Origin: an uncultured Eubacteriales bacterium | GTDB taxonomy: Bacteria; Bacillota; Clostridia; Christensenellales; Aristaeellaceae | NCBI GenBank assembly: GCA_902793605.1 | Contig: CADBEB010000028.1 | Coordinates: forward strand, 1 to 58,779 | Reading direction: 5' to 3' | DNA length: 58,779 bases | Shown: positions 14,721 through 23,032 of the stretch, piece after piece | How positions within the stretch are numbered: position 1 is the first letter of the stretch | How the letters are laid out: each line of letters starts with the position of its first letter | Program-made: the position numbers and the translations under genes | Notes under the pieces: model-generated | What the model was told of the DNA's origin: nothing | Database searches by the model: none | What the model saw: the letters and a program-made list of their open reading frames with translations, nothing else

Positions 14721-15275
14721 TTAACCCTCCTCCTCATCCTTGATCGGCCAGATGATGATCAGACGCACGATGCTGACCAGAGATGAGAACAGCAGCATAA
14801 CGCCGATGACAAAAAACAGTTCGGTCGTCTCATTCCACCACGGATTGATCAGGATCGCCAGGCCGCCCGCAATCATCAGCACGGAGAGCAGGATCAGGAT
14901 CCACCAGCCTTTACGCTGGGCGCGGCGGACATACAGGCTCGTATTGATAATGGTGATGATTCCATCGCTGATCAGGATCAGGCCGAACACGATCCCGATG
15001 ATTAAAACGATGTTCGAGAAGACCAGAACAGAAATGCCTAGCAGCAACAGGACAAGGGCGCCGGCAAACTTTATATAGTTGATCAGCGACTTTTTTGCTG
15101 AAATAAAGCTCAGCATAAGCACGGCGGCAAACACCACCATCCCGTAACCCAGGACGGAAACAAGCGAATCAACATACCGAGCGGGGCACATAATCATCAC
15201 GATGCCGATCGCCACCAGGACAATGGACGTCATGATCGACGATCGTTTGATCCTACTCAGTTCTTCAAAGAGCAT
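14721..15275 (-). CDS. DUF308 multi-pass membrane protein (HdeD-like)
   Basis: A 184-aa protein with six hydrophobic segments, typical of DUF308/HdeD proteins: two-helix repeats such as SIVLVAIGIVMIMCPARYVD and ALVLLLLGISVLVFSNIVLI. HdeD takes part in acid resistance in enterobacteria, but in Bacillota the role is unknown. An AAAGGAG ribosome binding site precedes ATG 15275. The stop lies 3 bp before the UbiB-like start, so the two membrane proteins are co-expressed from the promoter just upstream and may act together. Confidence 0.85.
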   Translation of the reverse strand: MLFEELSRIKRSSIMTSIVLVAIGIVMIMCPARYVDSLVSVLGYGMVVFAAVLMLSFISAKKSLINYIKFAGALVLLLLGISVLVFSNIVLIIGIVFGLILISDGIITIINTSLYVRRAQRKGWWILILLSVLMIAGGLAILINPWWNETTELFFVIGVMLLFSSLVSIVRLIIIWPIKDEEEG

Positions 15276-15312
15276 AGCAATGATTCTCCTTTCAAATTGT
15301 CCTCAACTATGT

Positions 15313-15341
15313 AGTATAACAAAGAAAGAATACAGAAACAA
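15313..15341 (-). promoter_or_regulatory. Promoter of the DUF308-UbiB operon
   Basis: On the minus strand, TTGTTT (15341-15336), 17 bp, TATACT (15318-15313), 38 bp before the start codon. The remainder up to 15511 holds no gene. Confidence 0.65.
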
Positions 15342-15511
15342 GGAAGAATCTGACAATCGCTGGAATGGCAGGCGTTTTAAATCATCAGGACTCAGGGTGA
15401 TTTTATTCTGCCCGGATGGTTTCCTGATTCCCCTTCTCTGATCAGTTGCTTTCTTTCCGCTCATTTTGCGATTCGCTACTTTTGCTTAATGTTTCGCCGT
15501 TTTGGCAATTA

Positions 15512-16138
15512 TCACTTCCCGTCCGGGAAGCTGGTAAACGCCTGGTGCTCCACCTCCGGCAAACCGTATTTTTCTTTTCCGTCGGCGATGACTTTCATCA
15601 GGAATACCATGTTCCGGGCAAGGTTCCGCATAGTCTGCAGGCCTTCCGCGTCCTTTTCCACATCCTCCGCGGTAAAGCCGTGTACCTGGTTCCAGTAGGT
15701 AGCTGTGGCGATCGGCATGCCGCTGATGCTGAAATACTTGTTCAGCACGTCGAACGAGGCCGTGTTCCCTCCGCGTCTGGCACTGACCACCGCCGCTCCG
15801 ACTTTCATGTGCTTGGAGAAATGGGTGGAATAGAACAGGCGGTCAACAAAGGAAAGGAGAGTCCCGTTCGGGGAAGCATAGTATACCGGGCTCCCTATTA
15901 CCAGGCCGTCAGCTGCTTCAAACCGGGCAGCAACCTCGTTGACCGGATCGTTGAATGCACATTTTCCCGTCTTCATACAGGACCCACAGGCAATGCAGCC
16001 CCGGATATCCTTGTTGCCTACATGGATCAGTTCCGTTTCCACGCCTTCCGCTTCAAACACGCGGATCATTTCCTTCAGTGCGGCAGCGGTGCAGCCGTTG
16101 GCGTGCGGACTGCCGTTGAGCAATAAGACTTTAGCCAT
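15512..16138 (-). CDS. Flavodoxin-fold NAD(P)H-dependent FMN reductase family
   Basis: A 208-aa protein. MAKVLLLNGSPHANGCTAAAL is the phosphate-binding loop of the FMN reductase/iron-sulfur flavoprotein family. CIACGSCMKTGKCAFND provides a compact Cys cluster (C-x2-C-x2-C-x4-C) as in clostridial iron-sulfur flavoproteins. GLVIGSPVYYASPNGTLLSFVDR is the second FMN-binding loop. It likely transfers electrons to a quinone, nitro or azo substrate. ATG 16138 is taken because the family start MAKVLL lies there with AGGAAG upstream; ATG 16147 is an alternative. The glyoxalase-fold gene 61 bp upstream probably shares its transcript. Confidence 0.9.
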   Translation of the reverse strand: MAKVLLLNGSPHANGCTAAALKEMIRVFEAEGVETELIHVGNKDIRGCIACGSCMKTGKCAFNDPVNEVAARFEAADGLVIGSPVYYASPNGTLLSFVDRLFYSTHFSKHMKVGAAVVSARRGGNTASFDVLNKYFSISGMPIATATYWNQVHGFTAEDVEKDAEGLQTMRNLARNMVFLMKVIADGKEKYGLPEVEHQAFTSFPDGK

Positions 16139-16199
16139 CCCGATCATCTTCCTTTCTGTACTCCGTCGTTTCTGTCGTCGCTGCCTCCGGAACACGAGG

Positions 16200-16580
16200 T
16201 CACAGGTACTGGTTGAATTCCACCTTTTCCCCGTTGGGGCCAAGGACTGTGAAATATCGGACTCCGTTCTCCCAGAAGGACAGCTGTCCCTCCTCGATCA
16301 CGTCCAGTTTCAGGCCGTCCGCAATCCGGCGTGCTTCCTCCACGTCGGTCACGTTCAGGGCAATATGGTCGATCGCGCCTGAAATGCCGACTGCTTTATG
16401 GTTCTGGTATGTCTCCAGGACCAGGTCCCCCATCTTCAGGAACGCCACGTCCTCTCCCCGGTTATCCTTCCGGTGGACAATCCGGAACCCCAGCGCCTCG
16501 TAAAAGGCGATGGTCTTCGCAATGTCGTTGGTGGGTATCCCCACGTGCTGAAGTCCGGTGGAAATGTCGCATATACGCAT
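16200..16580 (-). CDS. VOC (glyoxalase-fold) family protein
   Basis: A 126-aa single-unit vicinal oxygen chelate protein: LQHVGIPTNDIAKTIAFYEAL then GFRI in the first beta-alpha-beta-beta-beta module and IDHIALNVTDVEEARRIAD in the second. Metal ligands are plausibly H12 (QHVGI), E54 (LVLETYQ), H69 (IDHIA) and E122 (KVEFN), the classic glyoxalase I-like pattern. The substrate is unknown; lactoylglutathione lyase-like enzymes, fosfomycin resistance proteins and others share the fold. ATG 16580 has AAGGAG 7 nt upstream; the frame before it has no similarity. Confidence 0.85.
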   Translation of the reverse strand: MRICDISTGLQHVGIPTNDIAKTIAFYEALGFRIVHRKDNRGEDVAFLKMGDLVLETYQNHKAVGISGAIDHIALNVTDVEEARRIADGLKLDVIEEGQLSFWENGVRYFTVLGPNGEKVEFNQYL

Positions 16581-16637
16581 GGAGGATCTCCTTTTCACTT
16601 TTTTCGATGATAACATGCCACAGCCGCGGAAATCAAC

Positions 16638-16787
16638 TTTTCAAAACACTTTTTCCCGGTATAATGCTCCTGTCAGAAGATCATTTGACCGATAACCGAA
16701 TAGCGCCGCCTGCCCCTTGACCGCTCTGCGGGGAGGAGTTCATCATGAAGGAATGAACACGGGAAGAACGTTACCGGGTACTTCAGT
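16638..16787 (+). pseudogene. Remnant of a lost plus-strand gene (promoter, RBS, nonsense codon)
   Basis: TTTTCA (16638-16643), 16 bp, TATAAT (16660-16665) is a good promoter; GGGAGGAG (16731-16738) precedes ATG 16745. The frame reads M-K-E, a TGA stop, then TREERYRVLQS before merging with the 3' end of the convergent DUF1848 gene. WTREERYR is a common start in bacterial sucrose-hydrolase (GH32) proteins, so TGG to TGA may have killed such a gene, but the fragment is too short to be sure. Confidence 0.35.
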
Positions 16788-17724
16788 CTCCCCAACATAA
16801 ATCCATGCCAATCTGCGGGTCGATCCAGCTTTCCTGTTTGGCATCTTTTACCTGATCCTCCAGTGTCAGCTGCCCGATCAGCAGCGGGGATTCCGGGTCG
16901 TGCATGGTCATGTCCTTCCGGACTGTATCTGCGTCATAGTTTGCGTAGCAGTACCGGCAAAGATGACCGCAGGTGTTGTACGCTCCGATGTCTCCGCCCA
17001 GATAGCAGGCGCATTCCTTCCGGGCGGGTGCTGTCTTCGGCATCTTAAGCCGCTGATGCAGGGCCTGTTCATAGGTGGCTTTGGTCATGCATCCGCTGCA
17101 GTCCGCACCATACGATGCGAGTTCGTTTCCCTCTCCGCAGGGACGGATCGTCATTCCGTACTGCTTACCGATCTCCACAAAGGCCTTTCCCAGCAGAAGC
17201 CGCTGCTCCGCGGTAACCTGCCTGGCTTCCGGAAAGTTCCGCTTTGTTTTCTCATACAGGTCGATAAAGCTGATCACTGCCGTCCGTGTATACCCGGACA
17301 GCGTTTTGGCCATATACTCAAACGCTTTGATATGCCGTTCGACCGGATATTCATCGCTGATGAATACCGGATCATACCGCCATCCCATGCTGTCCACACC
17401 GACTGTATCGGACAGGCGTCTGAAGCTTTCCAGCACGTTTCGCTTGTCCGGAACATGCAGTTCGATCTCTTTCCCGTATGGCGTGATTGTCACAAACCAG
17501 TATTGTCCGTAGGGACGAAGCAGCTCCATATGCGGGAGCATCGGTGCCGGATTCTTCGTGCAGAAACCGATCAGGTCCACCACATCCGGTGACAGCCGGT
17601 AACGGGTGACCGACCGGGGATTGTATGGATTTCGGACCAGCACAAACCCGGCCTTCAGCCGGTTCACGAACCAGTCAGAATAGAAAGCGGGAATATCTGT
17701 GCGCTGTCCTGTGTTGATGATCAT
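16783..17724 (-). CDS. DUF1848 family protein (radical SAM-like iron-sulfur protein)
   Basis: A 313-aa protein. It starts MIINTGQRTDIPAFYSDWF, the conserved start of DUF1848, with KAGFVLVRNPYNP and IGFCTKNPAP following. The C-terminus has CACYLGGDIGAYNTC then GHLCRYCYANYD, a Cys cluster that resembles the 4Fe-4S site of radical SAM and spore-photoproduct-lyase-like enzymes but placed at the end. The role is not established. The frame runs open upstream to 17949, but ATG 17724 has AAAGGA and matches the family start. A 12-bp hairpin separates it from the MBL gene upstream. Confidence 0.9.
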   Translation of the reverse strand: MIINTGQRTDIPAFYSDWFVNRLKAGFVLVRNPYNPRSVTRYRLSPDVVDLIGFCTKNPAPMLPHMELLRPYGQYWFVTITPYGKEIELHVPDKRNVLESFRRLSDTVGVDSMGWRYDPVFISDEYPVERHIKAFEYMAKTLSGYTRTAVISFIDLYEKTKRNFPEARQVTAEQRLLLGKAFVEIGKQYGMTIRPCGEGNELASYGADCSGCMTKATYEQALHQRLKMPKTAPARKECACYLGGDIGAYNTCGHLCRYCYANYDADTVRKDMTMHDPESPLLIGQLTLEDQVKDAKQESWIDPQIGMDLCWGD

Positions 17725-17899
17725 GATATCAATCCTTTGATGATTTCCGGGGAATCTCCGCAGATGATAACAGATTATTCCCGGATCTCTTCCGGAACCC
17801 GTTCTTCTTCCATGTTCAGGCAGGCATTGTCTGGATTCCCGTTCCGGATGGAACATGAATATATTTAACAGAGAGAGTTGTTGCAGACAATGCAGCAAT

Positions 17900-17936
17900 T
17901 CGAGCAGGAGGAGGTAGTCACCCCCCTCCTGCTCGA
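17900..17936 (-). terminator. Strong stem-loop after the MBL-rubredoxin gene
   Basis: TCGAGCAGGAGG (17900-17911) and CCTCCTGCTCGA (17925-17936) form a perfect 12-bp stem with a 13-nt loop, 10 bp past the upstream gene's stop. There is no T-run, so it may be an RNA stabiliser or weak terminator. Confidence 0.55.
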
Positions 17937-17945
17937 TTACGCCGT

Positions 17946-18890
17946 TCATTGTGCCTTATTGAACTTCTCCTTGGGTTGCTTGCAGCGGGGGCACTTCCAG
18001 TCGTCCGGCAGGTCTTCAAAAGCCGTGCCGTCATGTTCCGCGGGATCATACACATAACCACAGACAGAGCAGACGTATTTCCCGGAAGCCTGTTGCTCAC
18101 TGAAATCGACCTCGGCAGGGATCGTCTCCGCCGGATGATCCAGGTCCATCACACGCTTGGCCTCCAGGTTTTCATATCCCTGTGGCGTATGTGTTCCCAT
18201 ATAAACCGTTGGATGGCTGCGGATGAATTCCCGCACACGGTCCAGCGTTTCACGGGCAGCTGCCGGATCCTCGAATACAACGGACAACTTGTTTGCATAC
18301 AGCGCTTCGTCCACATATGTAATATCACCGTGAATCATATAGAACAGTCCGTCCGATTCCACGATGACGATGCTGTTTCCGTTTGTATGGCCTTTTGCTT
18401 TGATATACCGGATTCCTTCGCTGATCTTCTGGCTTTCCGGAAAATTATAATAGGCTCCGTCCGTGAACGACACAGGAACGATATTTCCGAGGCCCTGCAG
18501 TTCCTCAGCTGATACTTCATCCTCGTTGACGTAAATCTTCGCGTTCGGGAAGGAACCGAGCTCGCCGGAATGATCCCCGTGTTTGTGCGTCAGAAGGATC
18601 TTTGTCACTTGCTCCGGTTTATATCCGAGCGCGGCAAAGGCTTCCATATAGCTGCAGATGTCCTTACCCGTATACAGGGGGCTGTTCTCGTCCGGCACTT
18701 CCTCCGGCGTACCGGCAGGCAGTCCTGTATCCACCAGGATCACTTCACTACCGGTATCGATCAGATAGTTCTGCAGGCTTCCGCGATACCGGATGCCCGG
18801 ATCGAAACTCTGGGGACCTTCCTCGCCTCCAAAGGCAAAGGGCTGGGAATAAAATCCGTCTTTTCTGAATTTGACCGCCTTGATCTCCAT
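17946..18890 (-). CDS. Metallo-beta-lactamase-fold hydrolase fused to a rubredoxin
   Basis: A 314-aa protein. Residues 1-260 are an MBL fold of the AttM/lactonase type: THKHGDHSG (101-109, the HxHxDH metal motif), then KAKGHTNGN and MIHGDITY with further metal ligands, and MGTHTP near the end. Residues about 270-314 are a rubredoxin: [12 protein letters not shown] then [13 protein letters not shown], four Cys binding one Fe. The fusion suggests a redox role, as in flavo-diiron and rubredoxin systems, although the MBL part looks like a lactonase and lacks a flavodoxin domain. The start MEIKAVKF is backed by AAGGAGG. A promoter lies about 85 bp upstream. Confidence 0.92.
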   Translation of the reverse strand: MEIKAVKFRKDGFYSQPFAFGGEEGPQSFDPGIRYRGSLQNYLIDTGSEVILVDTGLPAGTPEEVPDENSPLYTGKDICSYMEAFAALGYKPEQVTKILLTHKHGDHSGELGSFPNAKIYVNEDEVSAEELQGLGNIVPVSFTDGAYYNFPESQKISEGIRYIKAKGHTNGNSIVIVESDGLFYMIHGDITYVDEALYANKLSVVFEDPAAARETLDRVREFIRSHPTVYMGTHTPQGYENLEAKRVMDLDHPAETIPAEVDFSEQQASGKYVCSVCGYVYDPAEHDGTAFEDLPDDWKCPRCKQPKEKFNKAQ

Positions 18891-18974
18891 GGTGTCTCCT
18901 CCTTAACGTTCATTATTGTTTGCGTGGCAATGCTCAGTGATTTTATTCTGATTTTCATACATTACAGACAATCA

Positions 18975-19003
18975 ATTATATCATATTTTTCTACAGCAAA
19001 ACA
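18975..19003 (-). promoter_or_regulatory. Promoter of the MBL-rubredoxin gene
   Basis: Minus strand TGTTTT (19003-18998), 17 bp, TATAAT (18980-18975). The 394-bp gap 18891-19284 holds only this and the divergent promoter for the HD gene. Confidence 0.55.
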
Positions 19004-19172
19004 CCGGCGCACCGGATCGTGACCGCCTCAGGACAATATGTAATAGCCTCCGTTTTGCCGGTTCACGGATTTATCTGTATGCTGCAGACTGAACGAACGA
19101 TCAGAGGCAACAGGAGTTACCGCATACATAGGAAAGTCATCCCATGAAGTATACCGCCATTTACAAAACAAC

Positions 19173-19201
19173 TTCGCATCGCAGCGTTATTATGTTATAA
19201 T
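19173..19201 (+). promoter_or_regulatory. Promoter of the HD-domain gene
   Basis: TTCGCA (19173-19178), 17 bp, TATAAT (19196-19201), giving a leader of about 75 nt before ATG 19285. Confidence 0.65.
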
Positions 19202-19284
19202 TATTGCACAGCACCGGCAGGAAAAGTGCCGAAGAAAAGAGCAGAAAAGCGAAACAGAAACCGAATGACCGCGGAGGAAACATC

Positions 19285-19881
19285 ATGAATTATTCCTGTG
19301 ACGACGGCGGAATGACCGAAGCCGCCATTGAATATATCCGTTCATTATTTGACAGCAATTCAGACGGCCACGGGTTTGATCACACCCTTCGGGTGTATCA
19401 GAATGCCCTGCTGATTGCAGAGAGCGAACCGGGATGCGATCTGCAGATCGTATCCCTGGCTGCCCTGCTTCATGATGCGGATGACCATAAGCTGTTTTTC
19501 ACAGAGAACAACGCCAATGCGCGGAGCTTCCTGACCGGCCGGTTCCTGCCGAAAGACAGGATCGACCGGATCTGTGAGGTCATCAACGCCGTTTCCTTCA
19601 GCAAAAACCGGGACAAACAGCCCGGTACACCGGAAGGCCGGATCGTCCAAGATGCAGACCGCCTGGATGCGATCGGCGCAGTCGGCATTGCCAGAACGTT
19701 TGCTTTCGGAGGATCACACGGAAGGGACCTGGATTCCTCCATCAGGCATTTTTATGAGAAGCTGCTTCTTCTGAAAGACAGGATGAATACTGCCAAAGCC
19801 AGAGAAATGGCAGAAGCCCGGCATGCGTTTATGAAAGCTTTCCTGCAGGAATGGAATACAGAAACAGGCTCTATCGTGTAA
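19285..19881 (+). CDS. HD-domain phosphohydrolase (YedJ-like)
   Basis: A 198-aa single-domain HD protein. GHGFDHTLRVYQNALLI supplies the first His, AALLHDADDHKLFF the HD pair, and IVQDADRLDAIGAVGIARTF the last Asp, the order of the YedJ subfamily. Substrates are probably nucleotides or other phosphate esters. Translation starts at ATG 19285 behind GGAGGAAACATC; the frame upstream is unrelated. Its last 11 bp overlap the convergent PreA-type gene. Confidence 0.88.
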   Translation: MNYSCDDGGMTEAAIEYIRSLFDSNSDGHGFDHTLRVYQNALLIAESEPGCDLQIVSLAALLHDADDHKLFFTENNANARSFLTGRFLPKDRIDRICEVINAVSFSKNRDKQPGTPEGRIVQDADRLDAIGAVGIARTFAFGGSHGRDLDSSIRHFYEKLLLLKDRMNTAKAREMAEARHAFMKAFLQEWNTETGSIV

Positions 19882-21370
19882 TCCGTTTCGATCCCGGTAC
19901 GATCGCCCGCTGCGGGCAAACCAGTATGCACAGGTGGCAGCCTACACACTTCTTGCCGTTCAGTACAGGACGGCGTTTTTCATTCAGTTGGATCGCCTGG
20001 TGTCCGCCGTCGTCGCAGGAGATTTTGCAGCGGCCGCAGCCGTTGCAGCGCTCCTGAATGAACTGCGGGAAGAGGATCGTATCCCGTTCCAGTGTATCAG
20101 TCGTTTCGCTCAGGGTGTCCAGTCCCTGGCCGATCGCTTCCTTCACGCTGCGGAAACCTTTTTCCGCCAGGTAGAGGTTCAGCCCGGCCTTCAGGTCGTC
20201 GATGATCCGGTAACCGTACTGCATGACGGCTGTCGTGATCTGGATGGAGCCGCCGCCCAGCAGGATGAATTCCATCGCGTCCTGCCAGGTCTCGATCCCG
20301 CCCATGGCGGAAATGTGCATGCCTTTCAGGGCTGGGTTCTGCCCCAGTTCGGAAATGAACCGCAGGGCGATCGGTTTGACGGCATTGCCGCTGTATCCGC
20401 CCAGGGCGCTGTGCCCATGTACGGCGGGATGTGCGACAAAGGTGTGCAGGTTTACGCCGGTGATTGACTTGATTGTGTTGATCGCGTCGATGCCGTCTGC
20501 GCCGCCGCGCTTTGCCGCCTCCGCCGCCGGGCTCATCGCCGCCACGTTGGGCGTCAGCTTCGCCAGCACTGGGATATGGCACGCCTGCTTCGCAGCGCGG
20601 GTAAAGCGCTCCACCAGTTCCGGCACCTGGCCGATATCGCTGCCCAGGCCGCCTTCCGCCATGTTGGGGCAGGAGAAGTTCAACTCCACCGCGTCCGCGC
20701 CGTTCTCCTCGCACAGCCGGGCCAACTCTCCCCATTCCGCTTCATTCTGCCCCATGATGGAAGCCAGAATGAACTTGGTCGGATATTTTTCCTTCAGCTG
20801 GCGGAAGATCTCCATGTTCTCCATCACACTGTGGTCGGAAAGCTGCTCGATGTTCTTGAAGCCGATGATGCTCCCGTCACTCCCTGTGATCGCGGAGAAG
20901 CGCGGCGACGCCTCGTGGATGTCCAGGGAACAGATGGTCTTGAAACACACGCCGGCCCAGCCCGCCTCAAATGCCCGGGCACACATATCGTAGGTACTCG
21001 CCACTACCGAGGAGGACAGCAGGAACGGATTCTCCAGCGGGATACCGCACAGGTCGCACTTCAGCCGGTCCTCATCCGCCGGGAGCGGCGTTTCGCACTC
21101 CGGCTTCACCTGGTAATACAGGCGGTTAACCAGGTCCCGGATTGGCACCTCGCCTTCCCGGACGCAGGCGATCTCGCACGGCGCTTTGCATATCTGGCAG
21201 GGATTGACCTCCGGCAGGCGTTGCGCCGCCGACTGCTCGTTCCCGAACCAGATACTGCGCAGCAGGGCCGCCGGATTCAGCTTTTCGCAGGCAGTGTCGC
21301 AGGGTGCCTGATCACATAGCACGCACCGGATCATATCGCTTCTGGAAATCTTTGCATTCAGACCGATCAT
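19871..21370 (-). CDS. Dihydropyrimidine dehydrogenase PreA-type, iron-sulfur flavoprotein
   Basis: A 499-aa protein. An N-terminal Cys-rich segment (CVLCDQAPCDTAC; CQICKAPCEIAC) resembles the iron-sulfur domain that in other organisms sits on the PreT partner. It is followed by a dihydroorotate-dehydrogenase-like barrel: NPFLLSSSVVASTYD, then AVELNFSCPNMAEGG with the active-site Cys region, VLAKLTPN, and GGIETWQDAMEFILLGGGSIQ. Two 4Fe-4S motifs end it (CNGCGRCKISC, CVGCHLCILVC). It would reduce uracil or thymine with electrons from a partner flavoprotein; no preT, hydantoinase or amidase is adjacent. The start has AAAGGAAACC. Fusion with the N-terminal Cys domain is notable. Confidence 0.9.
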   Translation of the reverse strand: MIGLNAKISRSDMIRCVLCDQAPCDTACEKLNPAALLRSIWFGNEQSAAQRLPEVNPCQICKAPCEIACVREGEVPIRDLVNRLYYQVKPECETPLPADEDRLKCDLCGIPLENPFLLSSSVVASTYDMCARAFEAGWAGVCFKTICSLDIHEASPRFSAITGSDGSIIGFKNIEQLSDHSVMENMEIFRQLKEKYPTKFILASIMGQNEAEWGELARLCEENGADAVELNFSCPNMAEGGLGSDIGQVPELVERFTRAAKQACHIPVLAKLTPNVAAMSPAAEAAKRGGADGIDAINTIKSITGVNLHTFVAHPAVHGHSALGGYSGNAVKPIALRFISELGQNPALKGMHISAMGGIETWQDAMEFILLGGGSIQITTAVMQYGYRIIDDLKAGLNLYLAEKGFRSVKEAIGQGLDTLSETTDTLERDTILFPQFIQERCNGCGRCKISCDDGGHQAIQLNEKRRPVLNGKKCVGCHLCILVCPQRAIVPGSKRITR

Positions 21371-21500
21371 ATGGTTTCCTTTCCCCGATGGTTCATGACC
21401 TCAGTCAAAAACATCGTGTACAGCTTTTTTTCCGCTGATAATAATATACACGATAAACAGGATTGTCGCAAATCTCCTCTGCCCCTGATATCAGGGATCT

Positions 21501-21638
21501 TTACTGGGCGGAGGAGAATTCGCTTTTCATCATGGTCCGGTCCATATCAATCGTGACCGGCTTGGGCCGGATCGTTATCACGGAAGCAGTAGCGGCCAGA
21601 GCCAGACCCTGGGCCAGAGAAATGGCAGGCAGTTTCAT
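21501..21638 (-). CDS. 45-aa small hydrophobic protein
   Basis: An excellent AAAGGAGG ribosome binding site leads into a 45-codon frame: MKLPAISLAQGLALAATASV, then ITIRPKPVTIDMDRTMMKSE and five more residues. It has one hydrophobic stretch (residues 4-23) that could be a membrane anchor or uncleaved signal, and a charged tail. No family is recognised. A perfect palindrome CCCTGATATCAGGG lies 5 bp past the stop. It is absent from most automatic gene calls of this size; reality rests on the ribosome binding site and clean start-stop unit. Confidence 0.55.
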   Translation of the reverse strand: MKLPAISLAQGLALAATASVITIRPKPVTIDMDRTMMKSEFSSAQ

Positions 21639-21771
21639 TATTTGATTATTCCTCCTTTATGGGATTTCATTGATTCCGTCTTCCTGAAACAGGGCCGTTC
21701 TGTTCCCGTTTCATCTCTTTATAACAGCGGTTCTCCGGTATGGCGTTGTTCCTCTTTCAGAGTCTCGGGAT

Positions 21772-22854
21772 TCATTCCGCCGTCAGAAAACGGACCAGCT
21801 GCTCCGTTTCCGTCTCCGTCATCCCGCCAAGGGACAGATAGACCTTCGCGCCATCCTCCACCGTCCCGTCACCCAGGCTGCAGAGCCAGTCGTACGGATC
21901 GTGAAACCGGACGTTCAGCACCGCGTCGTACTTTTCCGTTCCCGGCGTGATCCCGTAGTAGTTCCGGTAGGTTTCCATGTAGTCCGCTGCGATTTCTTCC
22001 CCGTCAGCTCCGGCCAGCGCCTCCAGCAGGATGCAGACAAACCCGGTACGGTCCTTTCCTTCCAAGCACTGGATATAGAAGGGGCCATCGTGGTTCATCA
22101 TTTCCCGGAGTCCCGCTGTCAGCGGCGCACAGTATTCTGCGTTCCGGTAGGATGCTCCGAGACCCAGGTAGGCCACATTTCCGGCTTCCGCCAGCGACAG
22201 GAAGTATTCCGGCTTCGATATTTCCGCGTAGGCCGCCGCCTTTTCCTCCGTATCGGAAAGGTCCAGGTTAAAACGGATCCCGGCCTCGCTGATCAGCCGG
22301 TTCACCGTTTCGACCCGGCCGTACTGGTTGTTTACCGGGGAAGCCCCGCGATAAAAGGTTTTTTCTTTCAGCCGGCCGCCCTTCAGCTCCCGGAAGTTTG
22401 CGAAGGCCGTATCATCCGGGAAATCCGCCCGGTCGTTGCTGTATACCGTGTCCAGTGACTTCTGAACGCTGAGATACTTCCCGGCTTCCGCCCGCACCAC
22501 CGTAATTGTATCGTCATCCGCGCACCCCAGTTTTTTCCATGCTGCAGGCCCGTTGCTGTACGCAATAACCGGATACTCATACCCAGGATATGCCACGATC
22601 AGAAGCGCACCGGTCCGGGCATAGTATCCGTTGTAATATGGAATGTCCTTCAGCGTATGGCCGTTGCTGAAGGCCAGGTCACAGCTGTCGCCGCACCGGA
22701 ACCCCAGGGCGTTGAAATCGTCAACGGATATTCCTAACCGGATGGAGCCGAATTCCGTATCCTCGGCAATGGGAACCGTGCAGGCAGGTACGGTTTCTCC
22801 GGATCCGACAGCCGGCATCAATAACAGCAGTACAAGGACGATCAGAAAGATCAT
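21772..22854 (-). CDS. Secreted tyrosine-phosphatase-like protein with an extra N-terminal domain
   Basis: A 360-aa exported protein. Residues 1-19 are a signal peptide (MIFLIVLVLLLLMPAVGSG). Residues about 28-145 (FGSIRLGISVDDFNALGF, then LKDIPYYNGYYARTGALLIV) resemble the C-terminal beta domain of SAM hydroxide adenosyltransferases (DUF62). Residues 155-360 are a dual-specificity/Tyr phosphatase: FYRGASPVNN, LDLSDTEE, and the P-loop QCLEGKDRTG with C263 and R269 (C-x5-R). The usual His before Cys is Gln262. It may dephosphorylate phosphotyrosine or small phosphate esters outside the membrane. ATG 22854 has GGGGAGG. It faces PatB across a divergent promoter region. Confidence 0.83.
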   Translation of the reverse strand: MIFLIVLVLLLLMPAVGSGETVPACTVPIAEDTEFGSIRLGISVDDFNALGFRCGDSCDLAFSNGHTLKDIPYYNGYYARTGALLIVAYPGYEYPVIAYSNGPAAWKKLGCADDDTITVVRAEAGKYLSVQKSLDTVYSNDRADFPDDTAFANFRELKGGRLKEKTFYRGASPVNNQYGRVETVNRLISEAGIRFNLDLSDTEEKAAAYAEISKPEYFLSLAEAGNVAYLGLGASYRNAEYCAPLTAGLREMMNHDGPFYIQCLEGKDRTGFVCILLEALAGADGEEIAADYMETYRNYYGITPGTEKYDAVLNVRFHDPYDWLCSLGDGTVEDGAKVYLSLGGMTETETEQLVRFLTAE

Positions 22855-22955
22855 GGTTGTTACCTCCCCGGCATGATATCGGTCCTGTTCGGATTTGTGA
22901 TCGGATGAATTGATTATACATCATTGCACACCGTACATCAAATCCTTCACATCCC

Positions 22956-22985
22956 TTGTTTTTGCCGTTCCGTTTTTTGTATAAT
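22956..22985 (+). promoter_or_regulatory. Promoter of the PatB gene
   Basis: TTGTTT (22956-22961), 18 bp, TATAAT (22980-22985), 47 bp before ATG 23033. Confidence 0.6.
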
Positions 22986-23032
22986 ATCCATGTATCCTCC
23001 TGAACGAAAAAAGAAACCTGGAGGCTGATCCC

